From: Pseudomonadota bacterium
GTDB lineage: Bacteria > Pseudomonadota > Alphaproteobacteria > Rhizobiales > Segnochrobactraceae
Direction of reading: 5' to 3'
NCBI GenBank assembly: GCA_023442215.1
Contig: JAEZMP010000581.1
Location: 1 to 6,737 of the forward strand
DNA length: 6,737 bases
The notes beneath the pieces were generated by a model, which was not told where the DNA came from, made no database searches, and was given only the letters and a program-made list of their open reading frames with translations. The translations under genes were made by a program, and so were the position numbers. This document shows positions 1 through 6,239 of the stretch, piece after piece; within the stretch, counting starts at the first letter, position 1; each line of letters opens with the position of its first letter.

Positions 1-130
1 GAGCTGCCTGGCCCTGGCTTTCCGCCGGTGGGGCGGCCGGCGCCGGAGCTTCCTGCGCCCAGGCGGCGGGGGCCATCGACAGAAGCGCGGCTGCGATGAC
101 GCAACGGCGCGCGAAGGGCAGCATGATCAT
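1..130 (-). CDS. Partial exported protein, N-terminus only (signal peptide)
   Basis: This is the first 43 codons of a leftward gene that runs off the left edge. From the ATG at 130-128 the product starts MIMLPFARR (positively charged n-region), continues CVIAAALLSMAP (hydrophobic core) and ends APAAWA-Q, a good AxA signal peptidase I site after about residue 25. A second in-frame ATG at 124-122 would also leave the signal peptide intact. The visible mature part (residues 26-43) is Ala/Pro/Gln/Glu rich, like a flexible linker, so the protein is probably periplasmic or exported. No strong Shine-Dalgarno is visible. It lies 125 bases downstream of galU on the same strand and could be co-transcribed with it. 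The family cannot be told from what is present. A lytic murein transglycosylase, sometimes found beside galU in this bacterial group, is only a guess. Confidence 0.7.
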   Translation of the reverse strand, partial: MIMLPFARRCVIAAALLSMAPAAWAQEAPAPAAPPAESQGQAA

Positions 131-255
131 GGTCGAAGAAATCCGGTTGACGGCATCTCGGGCATAGCGGCCGCAGTTGGTGTCCGGCGGGAGGATGGCC
201 CAAGCGCGCGCCGCTGTCCACGGCGCGGGCCCGCCCTCCGCCCGCGAAGGTGGGA

Positions 256-1146
256 TCAGCTTTCCGCGAGCTCGCCGAGCAGGGACTGCACCGCGGTGCG
301 GAATTCGCCGGCGATATCCGGCCGGTCGAGGGCGTAGGCGACGTTGGCGGCGAGGAAGCCGACCTTGGAGCCGCAATCGTAGGTCTTGCCGGTGAAGCGC
401 AGCGCCCGGAACGGCTGGAGGTTCATCAGCGGGCGCATGGAATCGGTGAGCTGGATTTCACCGCCCGCGCCGACGCCGCCACGCGACAGGAGGTCGAAGA
501 TTTCCGGCTGGAGGATGTAACGGCCGGTGATGATGAGGTTGGACGGGGCCTCGCTCGCCTTCGGCTTCTCCACCATGCCGGTCACGGTATAGACGGGGTC
601 GGTGCCCTCGCCGATCTCGACGACGCCGTACTGGTCCACCTTGTCCTGGGGGACTTCCTCGACCGCGATGACGTTGCCGCCGTGGCGGTTGTAGACGTCC
701 ATCATCTGCGACAGGCAGCCGCGCTCGCCCTTGATCAGCACGTCCGGCAGCAGCAGCGCGAACGGCTCGTGGCCGACGATGTCGCGCGCGCACCACACCG
801 CATGGCCGAGGCCGAGGGGCTCCTGCTGGCGGGTGAAGCTGGTCTCGCCCGGCTTCGGGCGGGCGGCGACGACGGTGCGCAGCACGTCGGTCTTGCGGCG
901 GCGCTGGAGGGTTTCCTCAAGCTCGTAGGCGATGTCGAAGTGGTCCTCGATGACGCCCTTGTTGCGCCCGGTGACGAACACGATGTGCTCGATGCCGGCC
1001 GCGCGCGCCTCGTCGAACACGTACTGGATGACCGGCCGGTCGACCACGGTCAGCATTTCCTTCGGCATCGACTTCGTCGCCGGCAGGAAACGCGTACCAA
1101 GGCCGGCGACCGGAATGATCGCCTTGCGGATCGGCGTCGGTGTCAT
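256..1146 (-). CDS. galU: UTP-glucose-1-phosphate uridylyltransferase (GalU)
   Basis: This cytoplasmic enzyme makes UDP-glucose from UTP and glucose 1-phosphate, the glucosyl donor for envelope polysaccharides, LPS and exopolysaccharide. The 296-residue product has the usual GalU length and carries the expected nucleotidyltransferase motifs. These are GLGTRFLPATK at residues 15-25 (nucleotide binding and pyrophosphorylase signature) followed by SMPKEM, QEPLGLGHAV at 108-117, LPDV at 133-136 (the Asp is the likely metal ligand), VEKP at 192-195, GRYIL at 208-212, GEIQLTD at 229-235 and DCGSKVGF at 257-264. The start is supported by a Shine-Dalgarno-like GGGAGAAG on the minus strand (plus positions 1152-1159), 5 bases before the ATG. 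The gene is divergent from eno and followed by a small exported-protein gene. The rhizobial ortholog is called exoN. Family assignment is secure; the metal-ligand role is inferred from homologs. Confidence 0.97.
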   Translation of the reverse strand: MTPTPIRKAIIPVAGLGTRFLPATKSMPKEMLTVVDRPVIQYVFDEARAAGIEHIVFVTGRNKGVIEDHFDIAYELEETLQRRRKTDVLRTVVAARPKPGETSFTRQQEPLGLGHAVWCARDIVGHEPFALLLPDVLIKGERGCLSQMMDVYNRHGGNVIAVEEVPQDKVDQYGVVEIGEGTDPVYTVTGMVEKPKASEAPSNLIITGRYILQPEIFDLLSRGGVGAGGEIQLTDSMRPLMNLQPFRALRFTGKTYDCGSKVGFLAANVAYALDRPDIAGEFRTAVQSLLGELAES

Positions 1147-1471
1147 GGCGGCTTCTCCCAGAAATGCGGGTTATGTCGACGTGCGGTGCCGGGCGGGCCG
1201 GGGACCGGATCGGCGGCCTTGTCCGCGTGACCACTACCTTAGCGCCGTTTCGCCTTCAAGGCGGGGGCGGGCTCCCGCACGCACGGCGGGACGCGGACGG
1301 CAGGGCCGCCCCGGTCCCGGCCGGACGGCTCCCGACAACGAGCCGCGCGACGGATCGTTCCGGCGGCTCCGCGCCGATCGGCCCGGCAACCGCCGCCACC
1401 CCGCGCGTGACGCGCCCACAGGGCGGCGGGGTTCTGGCGTCGCCCCGTGCGATCGGCTAATGGATGGCGTG

Positions 1472-1543
1472 CCGCCGACCGGCGGTTCCGGTTTCATGAG
1501 GCCGCAGGCCTTTCAAGCGCCCCGCCCGACGCCGGAAGGCGTC
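1472..1543 (+). promoter_or_regulatory. Three consecutive short hairpins in the eno leader
   Basis: There are three perfect inverted repeats in 72 bases: CCGCCG/CGGCGG at 1472-1477 and 1480-1485, AGGCC/GGCCT at 1499-1503 and 1507-1511, and GACGCC/GGCGTC at 1528-1533 and 1538-1543. The last encloses a GGAA (GNRA-type) tetraloop and ends 3 bases before the eno ribosome binding site. If transcribed, they could shape mRNA stability or access to the start site. Short GC palindromes are common by chance at this base composition, so a function is only inferred. Confidence 0.3.
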
Positions 1544-1546
1544 CCT

Positions 1547-1553
1547 GAGGAGA
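1547..1553 (+). promoter_or_regulatory. Ribosome binding site of eno (decides start)
   Basis: GAGGAGA lies 5 bases before the ATG at 1559, a near-ideal Shine-Dalgarno. It selects this start over an in-frame ATG at 1496 that would add 21 unconserved residues. Confidence 0.85.
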
Positions 1554-1558
1554 AATCC

Positions 1559-2848
1559 ATGACCGCCATCGTCGATATCATCGGCCGTCAGATTCTGGAC
1601 AGCCGCGGCAATCCCACCGTGGAAGTGGATGTCGTGCTGGAGGACGGCTCGTTCGGCCGTGCCGCCGTGCCGTCCGGCGCTTCGACCGGTGCCCACGAGG
1701 CGGTGGAACTGCGCGACGGCGGTTCCGCGTGGCTCGGCAAGGGCGTCTCCAAGGCCGTCGAGGCGGTGAACGGCGAGATCTTCGACGCGATCGGCGGCCG
1801 CGAGGCCGAGGACCAGATCGCCCTCGACCGCACCATGATCGAGCTTGACGGCACGCCGAATAAGAGCCGTCTCGGCGCCAACGCAATCCTCGGCGTGTCG
1901 CTCGCCGTCGCGAAGGCTGCCGCCGAGGCCGCCGGCCTGCCGCTCTACCGCTATGTGGGCGGCGCCAACGCCCGCGTGCTGCCGACCCCGATGATGAACA
2001 TCATCAATGGCGGCGTGCACGCCGACAACCCGATCGACTTCCAGGAATTCATGATCCTGCCGGCCGGCCTGCCGTCTTTCACCGACGCGCTGCGGGCGGG
2101 CACCGAGATCTTCCACACCCTGAAGAAGGCCCTCAAGGACGCCGGCCACAACACCAATGTCGGCGACGAGGGCGGCTTTGCTCCGAACCTGCCGTCTGCC
2201 ACCGCCGCGCTCGACTTCATCGTGAAGGCGATCGAGAAGGCCGGCTACAAGCCGGGCAGCGAGGTGTTCATCGGCCTCGATTCCGCGTCGACCGAGTTCT
2301 ACAAGAACGGCGCCTACGTTCTGGAGGGCGAGGGCCGCACCCTCGACTCGGCCAAGATGGTGGACTACCTCGCCGAGCTCGTCGCCGCCTATCCGATCGT
2401 CACCATCGAGGACGGCATGGCCGAGGACGACTGGGAGGGCTGGAAGCTCCTGACCGATCGGCTCGGCTCGAAGATCCAGCTCGTCGGCGACGACCTGTTC
2501 GTCACCAACACCGAGCGCCTGAAGCGGGGCATCGCCACCGACACGGCGAACGCCATCCTCGTGAAGGTCAACCAGATCGGCACGCTCACCGAGACGCTCG
2601 ACGCCGTGGAAACCGCCCACAAGGCGGGCTACCGGGCCGTGATGTCCCACCGCTCCGGCGAGACCGAGGACGCGACCATCGCCGACCTCGCGGTCGCCAC
2701 CAACTGCGGCCAGATCAAGACCGGCTCGCTCGCCCGGTCCGACCGGCTCGCCAAGTACAACCACCTGCTGCGCATCGAGGGCGAACTCGGTCCCCAGGGC
2801 GAATATGCCGGTATCGGCGCGCTGAAGGCGCTGGCGAAGCTCGGCTGA
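1559..2848 (+). CDS. eno: Enolase (phosphopyruvate hydratase)
   Basis: Enolase dehydrates 2-phosphoglycerate to phosphoenolpyruvate in glycolysis and is a Mg-dependent cytoplasmic enzyme. The 429-residue product is the normal family length. The N-terminal domain has the IIGRQILDSRGNPTVEV region and the mobile active-site loop SGASTGAHEA (39-48). The barrel domain shows GDEGGFA (202-208, catalytic Glu204), the Mg ligands Asp241 (GLDSAS), Glu284 (IEDGM) and Asp311 (GDDLFVT), the signature ILVKVNQIGTLTET (333-346) with catalytic Lys336, SHRSGETED (363-371) and QIKTGS with Lys387. All key residues are present. The start is chosen from the family N-terminus (MTAIVDI) and a strong ribosome binding site. 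An in-frame ATG at 1496 leaves the upstream frame open, so automatic tools may over-extend the gene. It is followed by terminator-like hairpins and then ftsB. Residue roles are transferred from characterised enolases. Confidence 0.98.
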   Translation: MTAIVDIIGRQILDSRGNPTVEVDVVLEDGSFGRAAVPSGASTGAHEAVELRDGGSAWLGKGVSKAVEAVNGEIFDAIGGREAEDQIALDRTMIELDGTPNKSRLGANAILGVSLAVAKAAAEAAGLPLYRYVGGANARVLPTPMMNIINGGVHADNPIDFQEFMILPAGLPSFTDALRAGTEIFHTLKKALKDAGHNTNVGDEGGFAPNLPSATAALDFIVKAIEKAGYKPGSEVFIGLDSASTEFYKNGAYVLEGEGRTLDSAKMVDYLAELVAAYPIVTIEDGMAEDDWEGWKLLTDRLGSKIQLVGDDLFVTNTERLKRGIATDTANAILVKVNQIGTLTETLDAVETAHKAGYRAVMSHRSGETEDATIADLAVATNCGQIKTGSLARSDRLAKYNHLLRIEGELGPQGEYAGIGALKALAKLG

Positions 2849-2861
2849 CGCCTGTCGGATC

Positions 2862-2879
2862 GGCCCGGTTCGCCGGGCC
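2862..2879 (+). terminator. Stem-loop just after eno
   Basis: GGCCCGG (2862-2868), loop TTCG, CCGGGCC (2873-2879): a perfect 7-bp GC stem with a UUCG-type tetraloop, 13 bases after the eno stop. No T-run follows, so it is more likely a 3'-end protecting structure or an accessory to the next hairpin than an independent terminator. Confidence 0.5.
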
Positions 2880-2913
2880 CGAAGCCGATTTGGAAGTCCG
2901 AGGCAAATAAGGG

Positions 2914-2938
2914 AAAGGCGGCCCTCGCGGCCGCCTTT
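2914..2938 (+). terminator. Probable intrinsic terminator of eno
   Basis: AAAGGCGGCC (2914-2923), loop CTCGC, GGCCGCCTTT (2929-2938): a perfect 10-bp stem whose 3' arm ends in TTT, followed by CGCGTTTCC. The A-rich left flank and T-containing right flank fit a rho-independent terminator of the GC-rich alphaproteobacterial kind. It would end or attenuate eno transcription before ftsB. Confidence 0.7.
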
Positions 2939-2959
2939 CGCGTTTCCAGGCGGGCGGGA

Positions 2960-2984
2960 CCGTCGGTACGGTGGCGACCGACGG
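2960..2984. repeat. 8-bp inverted repeat upstream of ftsB
   Basis: CCGTCGGT (2960-2967) and ACCGACGG (2977-2984) form a perfect 8-bp dyad with a 9-base loop. It lies 22 bases beyond the terminator stem and 111 bases before ftsB. It could be a third 3'-end hairpin or an operator-like site; the sequence does not decide. Confidence 0.4.
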
Positions 2985-3060
2985 GGCTGCGCCGGCGGGC
3001 GGACGCTCGGCCGCAACGAAACGTTAAGCGGTCGCTCCCTATGGTCGCCGAATCGGTGCG

Positions 3061-3090
3061 TTGCCAGCCATCGCGGCTCCCGGATTGTAC
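3061..3090 (+). promoter_or_regulatory. Weak candidate promoter immediately upstream of ftsB
   Basis: TTGCCA (3061-3066) and TTGTAC (3085-3090) are spaced by 18 bases, loosely like sigma-70 -35 and -10 boxes. If real, transcription would begin at about the ATG at 3096, giving a leaderless or almost leaderless message. That would agree with the absence of a Shine-Dalgarno. The match is weak and this is inference. Confidence 0.2.
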
Positions 3091-3095
3091 ATCCC

Positions 3096-3449
3096 ATGAC
3101 CACCCGTCATCGCAAGCGGTCCTTTCTGCGGCATCTGATGGTTCCCGCCCTTTCGATCGCGATCGGGTGCTACTTCGCCTATCACACGGTCACGGGCGAT
3201 CTCGGCATCCGGGCGCGCGAGCAGATCGAGGTCGAAGCGGGACATCTGAGGGAGCAACTGGCCGAAGTGCGCGGAGAGCGCGAACGGCTTGAGCAGCGCG
3301 TCAAGCTGATGCGCGCCGACGCCATCGATCCCGATCTCGTAGACGAGCGCGCCCGTGCGCAGCTCAATATGGTCCAGCCCGACGAAATCGTGATTCTCCG
3401 GCCGAGCGTCGGCAAAGTCGCGGGTGCGGCCAATACGGCGGGCCTTTAA
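3096..3449 (+). CDS. ftsB: Septum formation initiator, FtsB/DivIC family
   Basis: FtsB-type proteins are small bitopic inner-membrane components of the divisome that pair with FtsL and FtsQ. The 117-residue product has the classic layout: a basic cytoplasmic tail (residues 1-13, TTRHRKRSF), one membrane segment at about 14-30 (LMVPALSIAIGCYFAY), and a charged coiled coil at about 41-74 (REQLAEVRGERERLEQRVK). A conserved periplasmic tail follows at 78-101, with DPDLVDERARAQLNMV and PDEIVIL. The length is normal for alphaproteobacterial members. No clear Shine-Dalgarno precedes the ATG and no ATG, GTG or TTG start lies in frame for at least 45 bases upstream. Its place between eno and pdhA is conserved in rhizobia (annotated there as a DivIC/septum formation initiator), which supports the call. 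Sequence identity in this family is low, so the gene symbol rests on architecture and synteny. Confidence 0.9.
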   Translation: MTTRHRKRSFLRHLMVPALSIAIGCYFAYHTVTGDLGIRAREQIEVEAGHLREQLAEVRGERERLEQRVKLMRADAIDPDLVDERARAQLNMVQPDEIVILRPSVGKVAGAANTAGL

Positions 3450-3457
3450 GCCTACCA

Positions 3458-3552
3458 TTCACGCTGCACTGCGGCATCCTGGAATAATGTCGAATAGGCG
3501 AAGCAGCTATGCGCGGCAGCGGCCTTGATTGCTCGGGCGGCTCCGTTAATGT
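3458..3552 (+). promoter_or_regulatory. Candidate pdhA promoter region
   Basis: The 143 bases between ftsB and pdhA are distinctly more AT-rich than their surroundings. Two loose sigma-70-like pairs can be seen: TTCACG (3458-3463) with AATAAT (3483-3488), spacer 19; and TTGATT (3525-3530) with TAATGT (3547-3552), spacer 16. No terminator hairpin is visible after ftsB, so read-through is also possible. Either pair is only a candidate. Confidence 0.3.
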
Positions 3553-3579
3553 GACCCGGCGCCCTCGGGAGGGACGCTC

Positions 3580-3586
3580 GGAGAGG
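3580..3586 (+). promoter_or_regulatory. Ribosome binding site of pdhA (decides start)
   Basis: GGAGAGG sits 6 bases before the ATG at 3593. It supports the long N-terminus of PdhA, because the next in-frame Met is at residue 76, already inside the conserved domain. Confidence 0.8.
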
Positions 3587-3592
3587 TAGTTC

Positions 3593-4738
3593 ATGGCCGT
3601 AGCCAAGACGACGACGCGGGCAGGGGCGGCCCAGCCCCACCGTGGCCGCGGTGCTGGTAAATCACCCGCGAAGCCAGCCGCCGCCAAGGAAGACGTAGTC
3701 AAATCGACGAAGAAATCGGCCCCGGCGCCGGATTCGTCCACAACCTCCGCGATTCCGAATGATCCGCCCCGGATCGCGGAGTTCGACAGGGAGACGGAGC
3801 TCGGCGCGTACCGCGACATGCTCCTCATTCGCCGCTTCGAGGAAAAGGCCGGCCAGCTTTACGGCATGGGCTTCATCGGCGGCTTCTGCCATCTCTATAT
3901 CGGCCAGGAGGCCGTGGTCGTCGGCATGCAGCTCGCGCTGAAGCCGGGTGACCAGGTCATCACCGGCTATCGCGACCACGGGCACATGCTCGCCTGCCGG
4001 ATGGATCCGAAGGGCGTCATGGCCGAGCTGACCGGCCGCCGCGGAGGCTACTCCAAGGGCAAGGGCGGCTCGATGCACATGTTCTCGGTCGAGAAGGGCT
4101 TCTTCGGCGGCCATGGCATCGTCGGCGCGCAGGTCTCGCTCGGCACCGGTCTCGCCTTCGCCAATCACTACCGCAACGACGGCAAGGTCTCGCTCGCCTA
4201 TTTCGGCGACGGCGCGTCCAACCAGGGTCAGGTCTACGAGAGCTTCAACATCGCGAAGCTCTGGAAGCTGCCGGTCGTTTACATCATCGAGAACAACCAT
4301 TACGGCATGGGCACGAGCGTGCAGCGGGCGTCGTCGACGACCGATCTCGCCCATCGCGGCCGTTCGTTCGACATTCCCGGCGAGGCCGTGGACGGCATGG
4401 ACGTGCGCGCCGTGAAGGCCGCGGCCGACCGTGCGGTGGCCCATGCCCGCGACGGCGAGGGGCCCTACATCCTCGAGATGCTGACCTACCGCTATCGCGG
4501 CCATTCGATGTCGGACCCTGCCAAGTACCGCTCGAAGGAAGAGGTCCAGAAGATGCGGACCGAGCACGATCCGATCGAGCAGGTCCGCAACCGCCTGATC
4601 GAGGCCAAGTGGGCGACCGAGGACGATCTCAAGGCGATCGACAAGGAAATCCGCGACATCGTCAACGAGGCGGCCGAATTCGCCCAGTCCAATCCCGAGC
4701 CGGATGCGTCCGAACTCTGGACCGACATCTATCGCTGA
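3593..4738 (+). CDS. pdhA: Pyruvate dehydrogenase E1 component, alpha subunit
   Basis: With PdhB this forms the thiamine-diphosphate-dependent E1 that decarboxylates pyruvate and acetylates the lipoyl group of E2. The 381-residue product has an E1 alpha fold from about residue 62: EKAGQLYGMGFIGGFCHLY (84-102), YRDHGH (126-131), KGKGGSMHMF (155-164), GGHGIVGAQ (172-180), and the ThDP motif GDG (205-207) to ENN (233-235), spaced as the family requires. RYRGHSMSDP (300-309) aligns with the regulatory phosphorylation loop of mitochondrial E1 alpha; the residues of the later mitochondrial site are not conserved. The first ~60 residues are a low-complexity Ala/Lys/Pro/Ser/Thr tail. They are longer than I recall for rhizobial PdhA (about 350 residues in total) and use less biased codons (GTA, TCA, AAA) than the core. 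The gene is tightly coupled to pdhB. The two-subunit E1 distinguishes it from the single-chain AceE type. Confidence 0.97.
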   Translation: MAVAKTTTRAGAAQPHRGRGAGKSPAKPAAAKEDVVKSTKKSAPAPDSSTTSAIPNDPPRIAEFDRETELGAYRDMLLIRRFEEKAGQLYGMGFIGGFCHLYIGQEAVVVGMQLALKPGDQVITGYRDHGHMLACRMDPKGVMAELTGRRGGYSKGKGGSMHMFSVEKGFFGGHGIVGAQVSLGTGLAFANHYRNDGKVSLAYFGDGASNQGQVYESFNIAKLWKLPVVYIIENNHYGMGTSVQRASSTTDLAHRGRSFDIPGEAVDGMDVRAVKAAADRAVAHARDGEGPYILEMLTYRYRGHSMSDPAKYRSKEEVQKMRTEHDPIEQVRNRLIEAKWATEDDLKAIDKEIRDIVNEAAEFAQSNPEPDASELWTDIYR

Positions 4739-4752
4739 GGACGGGGACGGAC

Positions 4753-6144
4753 ATGCCGATTGATATTCTGATGCCCGCCCTCTCCCCGACGATGGAGGAG
4801 GGCAAGCTCGCCAAGTGGCTCAAGCAGGAAGGCGACACGGTGAAGTCCGGCGACGTGATCGCCGAGATCGAGACCGACAAGGCGACCATGGAGGTCGAGG
4901 CGGTCGATGAGGGCACCATCGCCAAGATCCTGATCCCCGCGGGCACCGAGGGCGTGAAGGTGAACACGGCGATCGCGATCCTGGCGGGCGAGGGCGAGGA
5001 TGCCGGCGCTGCCGCCGCGAGCGCCGCCTCCAAACCCGCCGAACCCGCTCCGGCGCCCGCGCCGGCTTCGGTCGCCGAGCCTGCCAAGGCGCCGGCGAGC
5101 GTTCCCGCTGCGCCGAAGGCCCCGGCCGTCGCCGCCGACCCGGAGGTTCCGGCCGGTACCGAGTTCGTCTCCCAGACCGTGCGCGAAGCCCTGCGCGACG
5201 CCATGGCCGAGGAGATGCGCCGCGACGAGGACGTCTTCGTCATGGGTGAGGAGGTCGCCGAGTACCAGGGCGCCTACAAGATCACCCAGGGCCTGCTGCA
5301 GGAATTCGGCCCGCGCCGCGTGATCGATACCCCGATCACCGAGCACGGCTTCACCGGCGTCGCCGTCGGTGCCGCGTTCAACGGGCTGAAGCCGATCGTC
5401 GAGTTCATGACGTTCAACTTCGCCATGCAGGCGATCGACCAGATCATCAACTCCGCCGCCAAGACGCACTACATGTCGGGCGGCCAGGTGACCTGTCCGA
5501 TCGTGTTCCGCGGCCCGAACGGGGCGGCGGCGCGCGTGGCGGCCCAGCACAGCCAGGACTATGCGGCGTGGTACGCCCAGATCCCGGGCCTGCGGGTCGT
5601 GCAGCCCTATTCGGCCGCCGATGCCAAGGGCCTGCTGAAGGCGGCGATCCGCGATCCGAACCCGGTGGTGTTCCTGGAGAACGAAATTCTCTACGGCCAC
5701 GCCTTCGACGTTCCGAAGCTCGACGATTTCGTGCTGCCCATCGGCAAGGCGCGGGTCGCGAAGTCCGGCACCGACCTCACCATCGTGTCGTTCGGCATCG
5801 GCATGACCTATGCCCTCAAGGCGGCGGAAGAGCTGAAGGGCCTGGGCATCGATGCCGAGGTGATCGACCTGCGCACCATCCGCCCGCTTGACATCGAAAC
5901 CGTGCTCGCCTCGGTCAAGAAGACCGGCCGCGCGGTGACGGTGGAAGAGGGCTGGCCGGTCTGCTCGATCGGTTCGGAACTCGCCTCCCAGATCATGGTG
6001 CAGGCGTTCGACTGGCTCGACGCGCCGGTTCTCAAGGTCACGGGCAAGGACGTTCCGATGCCCTATGCCGCGAACCTCGAGAAGCTGGCACTGCCGACCG
6101 TCGCCGACGTGATCGAGGCCGCCAAGGCCGTCACCTACCGCTGA
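4753..6144 (+). CDS. pdhB: Pyruvate dehydrogenase E1 beta subunit with N-terminal lipoyl domain
   Basis: This is the beta subunit of E1, which completes the ThDP site with PdhA. The 463-residue product has three parts. A biotinyl/lipoyl domain (about 1-80) has the lipoylated lysine expected at Lys43 in ETDKATMEVEA. An Ala/Pro-rich swinging linker spans about 84-135. The transketolase-type E1 beta domain (about 137-463) has MGEEVAEYQGAYK (164-176), PITEHGFTGVAVG (194-206), RGPNGAAARVAAQHSQ (253-268), VVFLENEILYG (305-315) and the C-terminal VEEGWPVCSIGSEL (397-410). A lipoyl domain on E1 beta is unusual overall but established in Alphaproteobacteria such as Zymomonas mobilis and Sinorhizobium. 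The start at 4753 matches the lipoyl-domain start of PdhC and lies 14 bases after the pdhA stop, with a GGGGACGG purine tract between them, so the two are probably translationally coupled. The frame is open further upstream, inside pdhA, but that part encodes no conserved sequence. Confidence 0.97.
   Translation: MPIDILMPALSPTMEEGKLAKWLKQEGDTVKSGDVIAEIETDKATMEVEAVDEGTIAKILIPAGTEGVKVNTAIAILAGEGEDAGAAAASAASKPAEPAPAPAPASVAEPAKAPASVPAAPKAPAVAADPEVPAGTEFVSQTVREALRDAMAEEMRRDEDVFVMGEEVAEYQGAYKITQGLLQEFGPRRVIDTPITEHGFTGVAVGAAFNGLKPIVEFMTFNFAMQAIDQIINSAAKTHYMSGGQVTCPIVFRGPNGAAARVAAQHSQDYAAWYAQIPGLRVVQPYSAADAKGLLKAAIRDPNPVVFLENEILYGHAFDVPKLDDFVLPIGKARVAKSGTDLTIVSFGIGMTYALKAAEELKGLGIDAEVIDLRTIRPLDIETVLASVKKTGRAVTVEEGWPVCSIGSELASQIMVQAFDWLDAPVLKVTGKDVPMPYAANLEKLALPTVADVIEAAKAVTYR
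4873..4907 (+). repeat. Direct repeat copy 1 (lipoyl-lysine region of pdhB)
   Basis: These 35 bases, encoding TDKATMEVEAV and the first two bases of the next codon, are identical to 6559-6593 in pdhC. They form the core of a longer diverged duplication covering the whole lipoyl domain. Confidence 0.95.
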
Positions 6145-6154
6145 TCGAAGACAG

Positions 6155-6176
6155 GGCGGGCCGGTTCCGGCCCGCC
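6155..6176 (+). terminator. Probable intrinsic terminator after pdhB
   Basis: GGCGGGCCGG (6155-6164), TT, CCGGCCCGCC (6167-6176): a perfect GC-rich inverted repeat, practically an 8-9 bp stem with a 4-6 base loop, followed by TTCGTTTCC. It begins 11 bases after the pdhB stop. It resembles the terminator after eno, including the TTCG/TTTCC tail, and would terminate or attenuate transcription before pdhC. Confidence 0.75.
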
Positions 6177-6187
6177 TTCGTTTCCGG

Positions 6188-6205
6188 GCATCCGTCGCCG
6201 GATGC
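6188..6205 (+). repeat. 7-bp hairpin after the pdhB terminator
   Basis: GCATCCG (6188-6194), loop TCGC, CGGATGC (6199-6205): a perfect stem 12 bases beyond the terminator stem. It may add to 3'-end stability of the pdhAB message. Confidence 0.4.
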
Positions 6206-6239
6206 GAGACGACGAGAGGCCGCCGTTCCAAGGCCCGCC

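Larger units (their letters stand above)
1147..1558. other. Divergent intergenic region between galU and eno
   Basis: This 412-base gap must contain the promoters and leaders of both galU and eno. It is very GC-rich and no open frame in it looks like a protein. The best sigma-70-like galU candidate on the minus strand is TTGAAG (plus 1254-1259) with a 17-base spacer to TAGTGG (plus 1231-1236), but the -10 match is poor. On the plus strand, GCTAAT at 1456-1461 could be an eno -10 element, with only a weak -35 (TTCTGG, 1432-1437). The eno-proximal part contains three small hairpins described separately. I see no riboswitch consensus, tRNA or repeat family here. Confidence 0.6.

Noticed and set aside
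204..229. Hairpin downstream of galU (GCGCCG 208-213 with CGGCGC 221-226) as a galU terminator
   Set aside because: The stem is only 6-7 bp, the loop is 7 bases and no T-run follows on the minus strand; a stem like this is expected by chance in such GC-rich sequence.
250..1230. 326-codon open frame on the plus strand opposite galU
   Set aside because: It is the mirror of the strongly biased GC-rich codons of galU. Its translation is Asp/Val/Ala/Arg-rich without any recognisable domain, while galU has all family motifs.
1234..1497. Small open frames on both strands of the galU-eno gap
   Set aside because: They are Arg/Pro/Gly-rich, lack ribosome binding sites and overlap one another, as expected of stop-poor non-coding DNA.
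1460..1515. Possible fluoride riboswitch upstream of eno (GATGGCGT at 1463-1470)
   Set aside because: Fluoride riboswitches can control eno and one short motif looked similar, but the paired downstream element (TGATG followed by CCTAC) and the pseudoknot partner are absent.
3050..3054. GANTC (CcrM methylation) site 42 bases upstream of ftsB, another at 6308-6312 before pdhC
   Set aside because: Several GANTC sites also occur inside genes here, so two intergenic ones are not evidence of cell-cycle control.
1457..3103. 548-codon minus-strand open frame opposite eno
   Set aside because: High third-position GC removes stop codons from the opposite strand. The product is Gly/Val/Asp/His-rich noise and spans terminators and intergenic DNA.
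3662..4567. 301-codon minus-strand open frame opposite pdhA
   Set aside because: It is a shadow of pdhA codons with no domain or plausible start context.
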